NCBI GenBank assembly: GCA_021464525.1
Contig: JADRCO010000388.1
Coordinates: 1-34,925 of the forward strand
Reading direction: 5' to 3'
Source of the DNA: Rhizophagus sp. LPA8_4_AMF
Lineage: Eukaryota; Glomeromycota; Glomeromycetes; Glomerales; Glomeraceae
Length of the DNA stretch: 34,925 nucleotides
The translations under genes were made by a program, and so were the position numbers. Positions 1 through 10,764 of the stretch are shown here, one piece after another (the first letter of the stretch is position 1; each line of letters starts with the position of its first letter). The notes below the pieces were generated by a model. It made no database searches. It was not told the origin of the DNA and saw nothing but the letters and a program-made list of their open reading frames with translations.

Positions 1-130
1 GCGCCACAAAAAATCACGTGGGGGTAGAAAAGTGACGGTGATACTGGGGTAAATGAATGATATGGATACACATGTGAATTTAACATAACGTCACTGTCGC
101 CACAAGGGGGTTCTGTGTAATTATAATTTA
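1..130. repeat. GC-richer repeat-like edge segment
   Basis: This stretch is clearly richer in G and C than the DNA after it. It has two related pieces, GCGCCACAAAAAATCACGTG near base 1 and GTCGCCACAAGGGGG near 100. It also has a rough inverted pair, GTGACGGTGA near 32 against TCACTGTCGC near 93. It looks like the end of a dispersed or mobile element cut by the window edge. No coding frame was seen. Confidence 0.3.
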
Positions 131-399
131 ACCTAATAAACAATGTGACGATAAATAAAAATAGAATTTCTAATGTTGTAACCAACTACACGATTCATTG
201 AAGACAGGTTTAAAACAAAAGTATTTGATATATAATATTGTTTATTCTTTAATCTAGTGTAATTAAAAAAATACAATGTAGATAAAACTAAGATACGAAA
301 TTCGATTTTTTTTTAAAAAAAAAAAATCAATATAATCTTTAATAAATAATCCTACATGTATAAGAGAGGGGAATCTTAAAAAAAAAAAAAAAAAAAATA

Positions 400-659
400 C
401 TATTTTTTTTTTCCCCTCAGATTCTTTCTCTTTCTTTTCAGCTTCAATTTCTAAAAAATAATGAACAATTAAATAAAATTTTTTTTTTTTTTTAAGAAAA
501 TTACATTTCGATAATAAATAAATAAAATTTACCAGCAGCGGTCGGTAATTTATTACTTTCTTTGGTTTCTACATGTTTAAGACCTTCTTTAATTTTTTCG
601 GCTTTTTCTTCAATTTCTTTTGTAATAGGAGACAAAGCTTCTTTATTATCATTATCCAT
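400..659 (-). CDS. Beta-thymosin-like small actin-binding protein
   Basis: Predicted 58-residue protein in two coding exons: 659-533 and 450 to about 400, with an 82-nt intron (donor GTAAAT, acceptor TTTTTTAG). After a charged N-terminal helix comes the signature LKHVETKESNKLPT, matching the family LKKTET-(Q/K)EKNPLPT actin-binding core. An acidic/basic helix (EIEAEKKEKE) follows, where animal thymosins have ETIEQEK. Beta-thymosins bind monomeric actin 1:1 in the cytosol, using the N-terminal helix, the LKKT motif and the C-terminal helix. A probable 5'UTR intron lies at 789-685 (donor GTAAGG, acceptor TTTTGTAG). The 3' end is uncertain: as written, a run of ten A (412-403) puts the TAG at 402-400 out of frame, and translation would run through a poly-Phe stretch to TAG at 290-288. 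One base fewer gives a stop right after EGKKK. Family assignment is confident; the exact C-terminus is not. Confidence 0.8.
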
Positions 660-684
660 GACTATTTAATAAAAAGCGTAATAA

Positions 685-789
685 CTACAAAAAAAAAGAT
701 TAAATTGAAGTCGCACGTAATTATATGTATAAAATCAAATCATTAATTATATAATAAACATTTTTTTTTTAAAAAAATGCAAACCTTAC
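685..789 (-). other. Probable 5'UTR intron of the thymosin-like gene
   Basis: On the minus strand a strong donor (AAAAG then GTAAGG) begins at 789 and a polypyrimidine acceptor (TTTTTTTTTGTAG) ends at 685. That is 26 bases before the ATG at 659. Size and signals match the coding introns in this window. The first exon would be non-coding. Confidence 0.55.
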
Positions 790-885
790 CTTTTGTAAAA
801 AAACGATGATATAAGTTCAAACTTTTTTTTCAAAAAAGAAAAAGTTTTGAAGAAAACTGGTCAGAGTTTTTTTTTTTTTAGTTTG

Positions 886-1539
886 GGGCTGTGTATGAAC
901 CCTAATAAAGTCGTATGATATCTTTTAATTAAAACTTTTTTAAATAACTACCATTGTACATGTACAACCGTTCCCATTTAAATAGTACAAGATTTATAAA
1001 AAAGGCATACTGCGGTAAATAGGTAACGTTTCACTGCATAAAATTTCCATGTTGACATGTTCAAACCACTGTTCAAACTAACTTGTACAACGGGGACTCT
1101 AGAAACCTAATTATTTGTCGAGAATTAAGTTAATATTTTATAAACGACCCGTTTGACTCAATATCACTAATATATTATAACTAATAATCTAATACTTTTA
1201 ATCAGAAAAGAAAAAAAAAAGGTGAAAAATATATTATTTCTATCTCGAATCAAAAGTACAATTAAATGAAATTTTTTTTAATAACTACTTTATACAGTAT
1301 AAGAAACGCTATGATTATTCAAAAATCGAATAGCTACTCCACGTTACATTTTTATGATTAATCTATAAAGTATACTTTTGTTTTATAAACATCATGAAAT
1401 CTGGTTCGAATATACTGGAAAAAAAATGACACGTTTACATGATTTGATCTTGAAATTATGATCCGCGTTTCATCGGTCAATTTTCTAAGGAACGTTGAAA
1501 AAAATAATTTAATTCGCACAACAAAAAAAAAATATATTG
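886..1539. other. Intergenic, AT-rich
   Basis: No coding frame with convincing composition or splice structure was seen. The left end probably holds the promoter of the thymosin-like gene. Confidence 0.5.
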
Positions 1540-1752
1540 TCAGTAACGAAAACTCTTAGACCTACAATATTTACAATCTTCAAATTCCATATTAATTCTT
1601 ATTTCACGAAAAGTTTCAACTTTTTCGTCAGTTTTATACAAATTTTTTAATTCTAGATAACTATCTTTTACTACGTTTGTTTTTTCTTTTACATCTTTTA
1701 CACTAATAATATTTGTAATATATGATAAGATAGAAAAGAAATATGTAATCAT
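1540..1752 (-). CDS. Possible small ORF with hydrophobic N-terminus, unknown
   Basis: An uninterrupted 70-codon frame with ATG at 1752. Its first 17 residues are hydrophobic (ITYFFSILSYITNIISV), like a weak signal peptide or anchor. A charged, balanced stretch follows, ending in a CKYC pair. I recognise no family. Composition is more protein-like than most chance frames nearby, and it stands alone between two minus-strand genes. It could be a small secreted protein or chance. Confidence 0.22.
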   Translation of the reverse strand: MITYFFSILSYITNIISVKDVKEKTNVVKDSYLELKNLYKTDEKVETFREIRINMEFEDCKYCRSKSFRY

Positions 1753-2779
1753 TATAATTTAGTTTTTTAAAAAAAAAAATTATTGGATTCTCGAAATAAG
1801 TGAAAAAAAAATAAATGTTTTTAATAAATTTGATTTTTTCTATTTTTTTTTTTCTAAAGAAAATTGGGTTGATTTACCTTATAGCTAGACTTAATTATTT
1901 AGATTAAACTCATGAGAATTTTTCTTGCATCTTTTTGTTTATATGGCTTGGTTACGGCTTTCGATTTATTAATCGTTTAAAAGTTGTCGTGTGCTTTAAA
2001 GCATCACGCAGCCACAGTTACAACTTCTAAGCCAATTCTTTCTTTTTTTTGTTCAATCCGGACTATCAGTGAACATGAAAAAACAAGTATATTTTCTAAG
2101 AATATATGTATAATTGGAACGTATTAATTTCTTTTACGTGATCCATGTTCACGTGAATACAAACGCCGCAGTTCTATCGATGCTCAGTTATTTAACGCAT
2201 GTCTTTAAATATAAAATCAACATATAGAAATATCTATATTACGAATCTCGATCTATTTTTAAATGAATATTGGAGACGGATTAGGCGTAATATTTGTTGT
2301 TATAACAGATAAGTATTATCAGGACCGCCTTTTATTATCTTTTTTTATTCATAAAAAAAAAAAATTTTTTTTTTATAAACAAATGGTCCAATTTCAGCCA
2401 ATTTCAGAATTCAGGTACAATGGTACATACTACTGAGTATTGATTCCAGTTAAATTGAACCAATGGATAATTTAAAAGGTAGAGTTGGTTATTGATTGAT
2501 AAGTAAATAAACAAAAGTCGAAATTTATCATTCTGCTGAGAGGAATATAATTATATAAGTTTGTCCATTATTAATAATATTGCGTTTGATATACACTATT
2601 TATAAATTACTTTGATGTCGTTCATATAATTTGTCTTGTAGAACGATCACATTAATAAAAAATTAACTAATTATTATCATATTAATTTCATTTTATTTTA
2701 GTCTTGAAAAATTAATATTAAAATCTTTTTAAAATTTATTTTTAAAACAGAGATTACGTTTCATTGCAATAATTATTTT
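1753..2779. other. Intergenic, AT-rich
   Basis: No gene was recognised. A short inverted motif, GTGCTTTAAAGCATCAC, lies near 1991-2007. It was checked as a possible tRNA or hairpin RNA and does not fold as a tRNA. The rest is A/T-run rich. Confidence 0.5.
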
Positions 2780-4011
2780 TTATAAAAAATAACTTATTCC
2801 AACTTTTAATCCAACAACGTTACCAACTAAACTCAACCAACTTCTAATATAACCTTCAATAGAAATTTCACCTTGTAATAAATTATTATTATTATTATTA
2901 TTATTGGAATTTAATGTTGTAGGCTGCGATGTATCGACAATTGATTTCATTAAAGTAGCAGTTTCACATGGGTGAAGATAATAAAATGGAATTAAAAGTG
3001 TAGGATGGTCCTAAAAATATAAGAATTATTATTCTTGATCTTTAATTTTTAGGGAGAAAAAGGAAAAATTTTAAGGAGCGATAAAAAAAATCAATATCCT
3101 TGATCTTTAATTTTAGGGAGAAAAAAGAAAAAATTTTAAGGAGCGATAAAAAAAAAATAAATATTCTCGATCCTTAATTTTTAGGGAGAAAAAAGGAAAA
3201 ATTTTAAGGAGCGATAAAAAAAAAAATCAATATACTTGCTGTGATATTCCACCATGAAAACCTGCTGTCTTTATATCTTCAAGTCTTGAAGGTTCTACCA
3301 GACAAGAATATATTTCATCATTTGTTAAAGGTGTTCCATCTTTTTTAAAAAAGGAAAAAGAATTAGAATTATTCATTCATTAAATTAATTCATATAGTAG
3401 GATAAGCCTTTTTCTCACCCTTACGATAAGCGTTAAAATAAAGTACGGGAACCTTATAAGATGCTGAGTATATGATATGATAATCTACAGTAAGATACTC
3501 TGTTGCTGTATCAGTTGTGTTTAGAGTCTTTTTAATTTTCCAAATTTGATAAACAACCCATATCAGCAAAAGTAAATAAAATAAATAAAGTATTATAAAG
3601 TGTTGAATTCATTACGATAAAAAAACAATGAAGTATGTATGTAATTTACACTAGGATCTTCCATTTCTTCTTCCACTTGTTCAAATTGCTCATCATCTGT
3701 TGTTATAACTGTAATATTTTCATTTATGGAATAATTCTTCAATTTTTGGATAATTCTTCTACGAGATAAATATCCGAATCCTTTCAATTTCTTTTAAAAA
3801 TTAAGTGGAACTCGTTATAATGGTAAATAAAAAATTACAAATATTTTTTTTAACAGTACGATACCTCATGTTCGTTCCAAACCCAAAGATCACCATCATA
3901 CTCACCAGATTTTTTTGATTGTTCTAAAAATGATTTAGCGGAAATATCAAATTCTTGTCTCGTTAAAAAAGGATATTGTTTGGGATATGTAGATATTGAT
4001 GCATTCGTCAT
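2780..4011 (-). CDS. ATG10: ATG10, E2-like enzyme for ATG12-ATG5 conjugation
   Basis: Five exons: 4011-3865, 3790-3650, 3527-3419, 3339-3236 and 3010-2780, coding 243 residues with all phases closing. The N-terminus has the ATG10 pattern FLTRQEFDISAKSFLE, then WVWNEHE and GFGYLSRR. The core strand is EYLTVDYHIIYSASYKVPVL. The C-terminal part has DHPTLLIPFYYLHPCETA, in which C182 of the HPC motif is the expected catalytic cysteine. In the family, ATG10 takes ATG12 from ATG7 and joins it to ATG5, forming the complex that drives ATG8 lipidation at the phagophore. A low-complexity Asn run (an ATT-repeat tract near 2880-2906) follows the catalytic region. Exon 3's acceptor (TTAAAAAG) lacks a clear pyrimidine tract, so that boundary is the weakest. 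It is divergently oriented to the MARVEL gene, with about 1 kb between them. Confidence 0.92.
3035..3234. repeat. Tandem repeat, about 66 bp x 3, inside ATG10 intron 4
   Basis: Three near-identical copies start near 3035, 3100 and 3167 (TTGATC or TCGATC, then TTTAATTTTTAGGGAG, AAAAATTTTAAGGAGCGAT and an A-run). They fill nearly all of the 225-nt intron. Copies differ mainly in A-run length and a few substitutions, so the duplication looks recent. Confidence 0.9.
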
Positions 4012-5002
4012 TTTTCAGATCAAAAAACTTTTATATCGATAAGTAAAAAAAAAAATTAGGAGAAAGATGAATCGAGATTAAATCTTTTCAGATTCGGTAA
4101 GGATGAGTATTTATTGTCGTCTATCGTTTCTTTTTATAGAAGGTTATAACTTTATCCGATATACATTTTTGTTTAGCCTAAAAAAAAAATGAAAAATACT
4201 AATTTTAATGGCTTAACCATTTTGGTGAGTTCGCCGATTCGCGTAATTGTAATAAAAAGAACAAGATAGACTCAGTAAAGTGAATTACATGCTTACATAT
4301 TAATTACGTAAAAATTGACAACTATTCGGAACGAATTAAACTTTCGCCGGGTTCTCCATATCATTTCCATATAGCGTATCTGCTATATACTGCGTAGTTT
4401 AACGACTTTATCGACTTGAGCCAAAGTAAATCCATACGTATACAAATTATTGAAATTAATTTGTGAAATCTTACATCACTTTTGGTCATCTAGTTTTGTT
4501 TGTTATTTACTAAAAATTTTCCAAAAATTAATTATAAATTGAGAAATATGGCTTTATTAATCATCATTATTAATATTTTCGATTACGTAACCAGGGATCT
4601 CAGTATTTCAATATTTAAAGTACGAAACCTCCTACCATAATAATAAATCTGCAATAAATATGCAGATTAAATATATTGTTTTTTTGTCATACAATCACAA
4701 TACTTATTATTTTTATCTAATTATTTTAACAGATTTTCAAAAGAATGAGTAAAACACGCATAATGAAAAACATCTAATAATTTTCTTTTGCATTTTTTCA
4801 ATTTTTTCTCATTTACTCTGTGTTACCGTTTCCAAAATTAAATGGTTTTAAAAAAAAATTTTGTGTTTGAAATTTCTTTTAGACCTTTTCAAAATAATAA
4901 AAAGTATTTCTCCTTAAAAATTTCAAATTATCTTTATTTTTTTTTTTTTTACAAGTTTTTTTTTTCATTCCTTAAGAAAAAATTTCAAAATTGATATTGA
5001 TA
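4012..5002. promoter_or_regulatory. Divergent intergenic region between ATG10 and MARVEL genes
   Basis: About 1 kb lies between two start codons facing apart, so it should carry both promoters. No TATA or recognised factor site is convincing in such AT-rich DNA. A short ATG frame at 4548 has no splice support. Confidence 0.4.
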
Positions 5003-6081
5003 ATGATACAACTAAGATCTTATCCAAGATTTTTTAAAGCTTTGAAATTATTACAATGGTTATTGAGTTTTGTAATTTTTATAATAGGTTTGGTTTTTTT
5101 TTTATGATCACATATTTTCGTTCAATTTTTTTTTTGTCTAGAAATATTATGACTAAAAGATGATAAAATTATTCTTAATTAATAATAGAAATGGTACAAA
5201 TTGAAATATATGGTGCATATATTACAGAAAATAATCTTCCTATTCCAAAAACATCGTTTTTTTTACAACAGGATTTGTAAGTATTAAATGTTATCAGTTA
5301 TATAAAGAATTTTCCTTTATATTCGAGAAATGTTCCTTATTCACTCACCTTTATTTATTTTCTTTAAAAAAGTTATAACGGTGAAGTTAAATTTTGGTAT
5401 TACATTGTAATATTAGTCACATTAATCGGTATTGGTATGTAAAACGGTTAATTTTAATTTTGTTAATTATAAAAAATTTTAAATAATACTGATATCTTTT
5501 ATACTTTATCCATTCATTTTTTAGGTTATTATTTGTCAAAATTTCATAAATATTGGGGAATGGGTCCAAATATAATGATAGAATTGTAAGCATATTTATT
5601 TTAAACATACAGTAATCTTAATGTAGAGATAACATTTTATTTATCCCGAATTTTAAAAATTATTATTATAACAGGGTTTTCTTTTTATTATGGTTCGTAG
5701 CTGGTAAGTTCAAAACAATATAATCTTTGTCTTTGTGGGAAAATCTTACTATAAATAAAATTTTACTAATTTTTACTACCCATTATTTTAGGTCTTGCGA
5801 ACCTAAGTCCAGTATATAGAGGGTCAAATTTATCATGTCCTTTAATACAATCCAATTTAGATTCTACTCAAAATCTTAAATTACATTGTTTATATTACAT
5901 AATAACTTTAACATTAGGTTGGATAAATACATTTTTATTTTTTATGACAAGTATTATATGTCATATTATTAAACGAGAAAAAATTAAATGGGACGAAGAA
6001 AAGTCCGGATTATCAAGAAAATCCAAGGATTATAAATCATATGATCCAATGGATTCAAGGTCAAATTTAAACCCTGCATAA
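5003..6081 (+). CDS. Four-span MARVEL-type membrane protein
   Basis: Six exons: 5003-5087, 5189-5276, 5373-5434, 5525-5585, 5675-5703 and 5792-6081, coding 204 residues with all phases closing. Four hydrophobic spans are seen: KALKLLQWLLSFVIFII near residues 10-28; FWYYIVILVTLIGIGYYL near 65-83; MIELVFFLLWFVAGLANL near 95-113; and LYYIITLTLGWINTFLFFMTS near 140-165. The start (RSYPRFFKALKLLQWLLSFV), a helix followed by a span with N and C termini inside, is typical of MARVEL/membrane-associating-domain proteins. These sit in cholesterol-rich or trafficking membranes. A hydrophilic Lys/Ser-rich tail ends in DSRSNLNPA. The first donor (GTTTGG) is weak and is the least certain junction. Specific function is unknown. 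Confidence 0.8.
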
Positions 6082-6225
6082 ATAGTAAATTATTTGGAAT
6101 TCCTAGTTTCATGTACTATTTAACGACTGTAAGAAAAAAAAAAATATCGACCAGATATCTCAACGAAAATTTATCATATTGATACCTTTATATTTTACAG
6201 TTCAATATCAAAATTTATTTTTTAC

Positions 6226-6257
<32 letters not shown>

Positions 6258-7196
6258 GTGAGAATAAAAATATTTTTCAAACCTACCGGTAAACTATTTT
6301 ATTTATGATAGACAATATACCTCCATTATAAGTCTTGGAAAGTCAAAGTACCGTTAAACAACAGGAGGGAACCTCATCTGTTATTGGTCGGTCATTGCCT
6401 CATAAAAAAGTCCACTTAGAAATTTTTTTTTCATCTGACCATAATAATAATAATAATTCAAATAAATGTTCATTGTCATCACAATATTTATTCCCAATCA
6501 TATGATCAAGATAAATATTAATAAAACCTTAAATTAAACTTGAAATGTGGCGTTAAATGATTATTCGTCAACTTTGTCATTTTATTAATGAAAGTTCTAT
6601 TTATAACGATAATACGAATATCGTAAAAATTATTTACCGGATTGATTCCGGAAAAATAGTACCGTGACCCCGTTTATCGAGATTGTGTTCTTAATTCAAA
6701 CTTGCTAAAGAAATCGTCATGGAAACTTATCGGATCATCATATTGCTTCTATGTTTTGGTATCAATGTATTCTAACTATAAGATTCCAAGAAAGAAAAAG
6801 TAAAAAAATGAACTTAACAGAATGCAGCGGCGTAAAATTTCAGACAATGAAAAAAACAAAATGTCAAATGTAACAGCTGCAAGTGACCACATTTAACAAA
6901 TAAGAAATTACTTTTTGAATGCGGTAAATAAGGGTAAATACAACTTTTACGATCTAATTATGATCTGATTGTTTGTACCACAAACCGAGACCTATTTCTT
7001 ATTTATGCTCCGTAGCTCTGATCGACTTTTGGCATGATTGTACGAATAAAGCTTTCTTGTTTAAGGGTTTTTACTAATCAATTTTTTTTTTTTTTTTTTT
7101 CTTTTTATGTCTCTTTAAAAAAGTCTTTCGGAATTTAAAACTTTGTTTCGGAATTAAAAAAGTTTGAAATTCCATTTTTTATAATTAAAAAAAAAA
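6082..7196. other. Intergenic, AT-rich, probable NIPA promoter
   Basis: It holds a long A-run near 6225-6253, an (AAT) microsatellite near 6444-6456 and a T-run near 7082-7100. No coding frame was supported. The right end should contain the promoter of the next gene. Confidence 0.5.
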
Positions 7197-8700
7197 ATGC
7201 TTGGATATTCACCTTTTATGATAAATGATGAAACCAGTGATAACACACCACAATTAAATTTTGTTATCGGTATCACTATAGCAATATCAACTTCTTTTAT
7301 TCAATCACTTGGGCTTACAATTCAAAGAAAATCTCACGTATTAAATGAAAACATTCATCCAAAAGAACTTAGAAGATCCGCATGTAGAAGACCATTATGG
7401 CATTTAGGTTTCGATACTTACATAATTTCAAATATAGTTGGAAGTGTATTCTCAATTGGTTATCTTCCAATAATTATTTTGGCTCCTCTAGGGGCTGTAA
7501 CCTTGGTCTTTAATGCAATTTTTGCAAAATTACTTTTGGGTGATATATTTAATAGGAAAACCATAATAGGTACGTTGTTAATTCTCACGATCAATATTGT
7601 TCTTTTTCATCTTCAAATTTGAAGAAGAAATGTTAACAATCACGAATGTGATCAATAATATCCCAATTCAATTATAGGGACAATTTTTATTATAATTGGA
7701 GCGATAATGATTGCAGTTTTTGGAGTTGTCAATGAACCAAAACATACGTTAGAAGATTTGATTGAATTATATAAACGTCCAGGTTTCATAGCATATTTTT
7801 CCATAATTGAATTTGTGGTTATCGTTATTGTGATAGCAAATAAATATGGTGATTATATATTGGATCGTATGAACCAAAATGAACGTGATCCTATATTTGG
7901 ATGGACTATGAAAAAATTTCAAACCGGTCTTGGAATTTCATACGGATGTGTTGGTGGTATGATATCCAGTCAAGGTTTAATATTTGCTAAGAGCGGCGTT
8001 GAATTATTACTATTAACTATTTATGGCAATAATCAATTTAATCGACCTTTAAGTTGGATTATCGTAGCAGGAATGATTGTTGCTGGTATATTACAGGTAA
8101 TTAAACTTGTTACGTATGTATTACTGCATTTTACATCACATCATTATTTACACTAATACATTTTTGTTGGAATATCAGCTTTATTTTCTTAATAAAGGAC
8201 TCAAGATGTGTGATACGGTCATTCTAGTTCCTCTTTCATTTTGCGCATTTAATGCCTCCACAATATTTAATGGTCTTGTATATTATAATCAATGGAATAG
8301 GTTATATGGATGGCAAATATTTCTTGTAATATTAGGTATTTTTATATTATTATCTGGTGTACTTGTATTATCATGGAAAAGAGGTACGGCACCAGAAGAA
8401 GAATTATTAACTGGTGAAGACAGAATGTTATTGGGACATGAAACTGAACTTTATGATGAGGATGATTTTGGCGATTTTGAGGAGAATATAGATCTGGATA
8501 GTTCTGAATATCGTCTTTCTTTCGAGGGTAATTCATCTACCACTACAGGAATGTTTACATTTGAAGAGATGATAGATGATGATGATGCGGACGAAAAAAC
8601 ATCTTTACTGGGTAAGAGAAGTATCGGTACCAGAAGTACCAGAAGTATCAAAAGTAACATAAGTAATAATAGATTAATACATGATAATTATGGTATATGA
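7197..8700 (+). CDS. NIPA-type magnesium transporter (DUF803 family)
   Basis: Three exons: 7197-7569, 7678-8096 and 8179-8700, coding 437 residues with phases closing. About nine hydrophobic spans are present. Family landmarks are the N-terminal span followed by QRKSH, LAPLGAVTLVFNAIFAKLLLGD, IIIGAIMIAVFGVVNEP, and LNKGLKMCDTVILVPLSFCAFN with NGLVYYNQW. NIPA proteins move Mg2+ (and some other divalent ions) across plasma, endosomal or Golgi membranes. The cytosolic tail from about residue 350 is acidic (EEELLTGED, DEDDFGDFEENIDLDSS). It ends in a Ser/Arg/Thr stretch made by short repeats (RSIGTRSTRSIKSN). The first intron (108 nt) contains an in-frame TGA at 7621, so the gene reads as split unless spliced. 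Start is the first ATG after an A-run. Confidence 0.93.
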
Positions 8701-10433
8701 TATTAAATATACTAATTTGAGTAAGAAAAAAAAAATAGAGTAGTTTTTTGATGTTATTGTTATTAATTTTTTTTTTTTTTAAAAAAAAAAACACCCTAAT
8801 TTTTCTTTTTTATTTTAAGCAAAAAAATTATTTTTAGTTTTTATTTTATTTTATTTTTTTTTTGAATTAAATCAAATTATACACGGAGTATACGGAGGTA
8901 CTCCTGATTATAACAATTATATATTTGGGAGGTTGAGGAGATCAAAAGGTTTATCGATATTCAAATTTGGATATTGAGAATTTTATAATTGATATCATTA
9001 TCTATATTGTATTATATTAAGTTAGGTATTTTTAAAAAACTATGATGGTGTATAATTATTAGGGTTGAAATTTCTTGAATTTCTTAGAAAATTCAAAATC
9101 TAAAATTCAAAATCTGTAAGAAATCAAAAAATCCGAGAAATTCAAAAAAAAAAAAAAAAAAATCGTCGTTAAAATCAGAGGCGCTTTGTATTATTACCTT
9201 TCATTTCTTTCTTCTTCTTTTTTCTTCTTTAATAATAAAAAAAAAAATTGTATTTTTAGCTAATTGAAAATTTTATATGATTATTATCTAAATAATTATT
9301 TCGATCTACAAATCCCGTGATTTGTAAAACCCGGAATTAAAAAAAACTAAGAAAACTAAGAATATTCCAAAATACAAATAGTACAAATAGTTAAATAGTT
9401 AGTAGTCATCGTAAATTATAGAAAGTAGTACGAAAATTTATTATTTTAATTTTAATAAAACAAAAGTAACTTGTTTATCAACAGGTAATTTTAAATGAGA
9501 GTTGGGGTAAAAGAAGTAAGAAGTAATACATCATCTAAATCACTTGAATAAACAACAAAAGGTTTCTCACCCCTTGTAAAATGATGTAATTAAGTAAACA
9601 TAACATAAACATAACCCTTTTTCAAAAAGATATTCGGTTTCATAATATAAATAAAGTTTTTTGGAGAATTAAAACTTATTTTTTTCTTTTACACAAAAAA
9701 AATTATAAAAATGCTTTTGAAAAAATGAATTGTTCATCATTCATTACATATAATTATCTTATACGTAATATTATCATATAACAAAAAAATGTCTAAATCT
9801 GGACGTTTCATTTTAATCATTTTATTTTTTCATGATAATCTTTTTGGTAACAAAAAGTAACAAAAAGTAAATCGGAATCTATTATCATCATAAAGAAAAA
9901 TTTTAAAATTCTTAAATTCTTTTAGAAGAAAAAAATTATGTTACAAAGGAAAAGTTTGGTAAATTTGTATTTTCTGTAATGATTCATATTGAATCACAAA
10001 ATATTCATCGCTAATCCTTTCCGAAGAAGAAGAATTGAAATTTTAAAAATCATTGTTTTGTTTTTTTTACGGAATTTCTTTAACAGAAAATATACCGAAA
10101 ATGGTTCGAAAAAAACATTAATTAATTTGATTCCCGTGTTTAACGGGTCACCTGATCCAATCTGACATACTGTACAATAATTAAACAATATCATTTTTCG
10201 AAGCGATTTACAAAAATCCTGTTGGTCATGTTGGATTATTATTACACAAAATTATAATTATTATTATTTTGATAACCCAAAAACGTTTTGTTTTTTTTTA
10301 CGTACAATAACTTGAAAATAAATAAAAGTTTTTCATTCCTTCCCGAAGAAAAAATTTAACGATCAAGTTTATTTATTTTTTCTCTTATTTTTTTTTTATT
10401 TGGTTATATAAATTTTTATTTATATAAACAAAG

Positions 10434-10468
<35 letters not shown>

Positions 10469-10764
10469 AAAAATTTTTTTAAAAAAAAAAAAAAAAAAAA
10501 AAATAGATAGAAATACCTTCTTTAAAAAATTCCAAAAATTTTTCCAAAAGTAAGTTGAAATTTTTTTAACTTTATAAACAAAGGAAAATATTGATATGTT
10601 TGAATTATCGTAAAGAATATAAAGAGTGGGAATTTTTCATAGAATTATTAAAAAAGAACATTTAAAATTATTATTTCGAGATTATAATTTTTTTTTTTTT
10701 GCGCGTTTTTCTTAATTTTTTTATATTAGGTCCTCCGTTCTTAAATATATTAAATATATGCAAT
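8701..10764. other. Intergenic, AT-rich, about 2 kb
   Basis: No gene was recognised. It has a short inverted pair GGAGTA...TACTCC near 8885-8904, long A-runs near 10434-10466 and 10480-10503, and low-complexity DNA throughout. An acceptor-like TTTTTTTATATTAG ending at 10729 suggests that the FHA gene has a non-coding first exon to the left. Confidence 0.5.

Noticed and set aside
1985-2035. Possible tRNA around GTGCTTTAAAGCATCAC
   Set aside because: No A-box and B-box pair and no cloverleaf; only a simple short inverted repeat.
4548-4640. ATG frame upstream of the MARVEL gene
   Set aside because: Short, with no donor that joins in phase to the MARVEL exons; the ATG at 5003 already gives the typical MARVEL start.
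8342-8660. Two minus-strand frames
   Set aside because: Both are antisense to the acidic tail exon of the NIPA gene and show only Ser/Leu/His-rich mirror composition.
9994-10194. 66-codon minus-strand frame
   Set aside because: Isolated in AT-rich DNA, with no homologous pattern, splice partner or base-composition shift.
10699-10764. N-terminal extension of the FHA protein from a TTG
   Set aside because: A TTG start is unlikely in a fungus, and a good acceptor at 10729 suggests that this part is UTR and intron; the ATG at 10765 is preferred.
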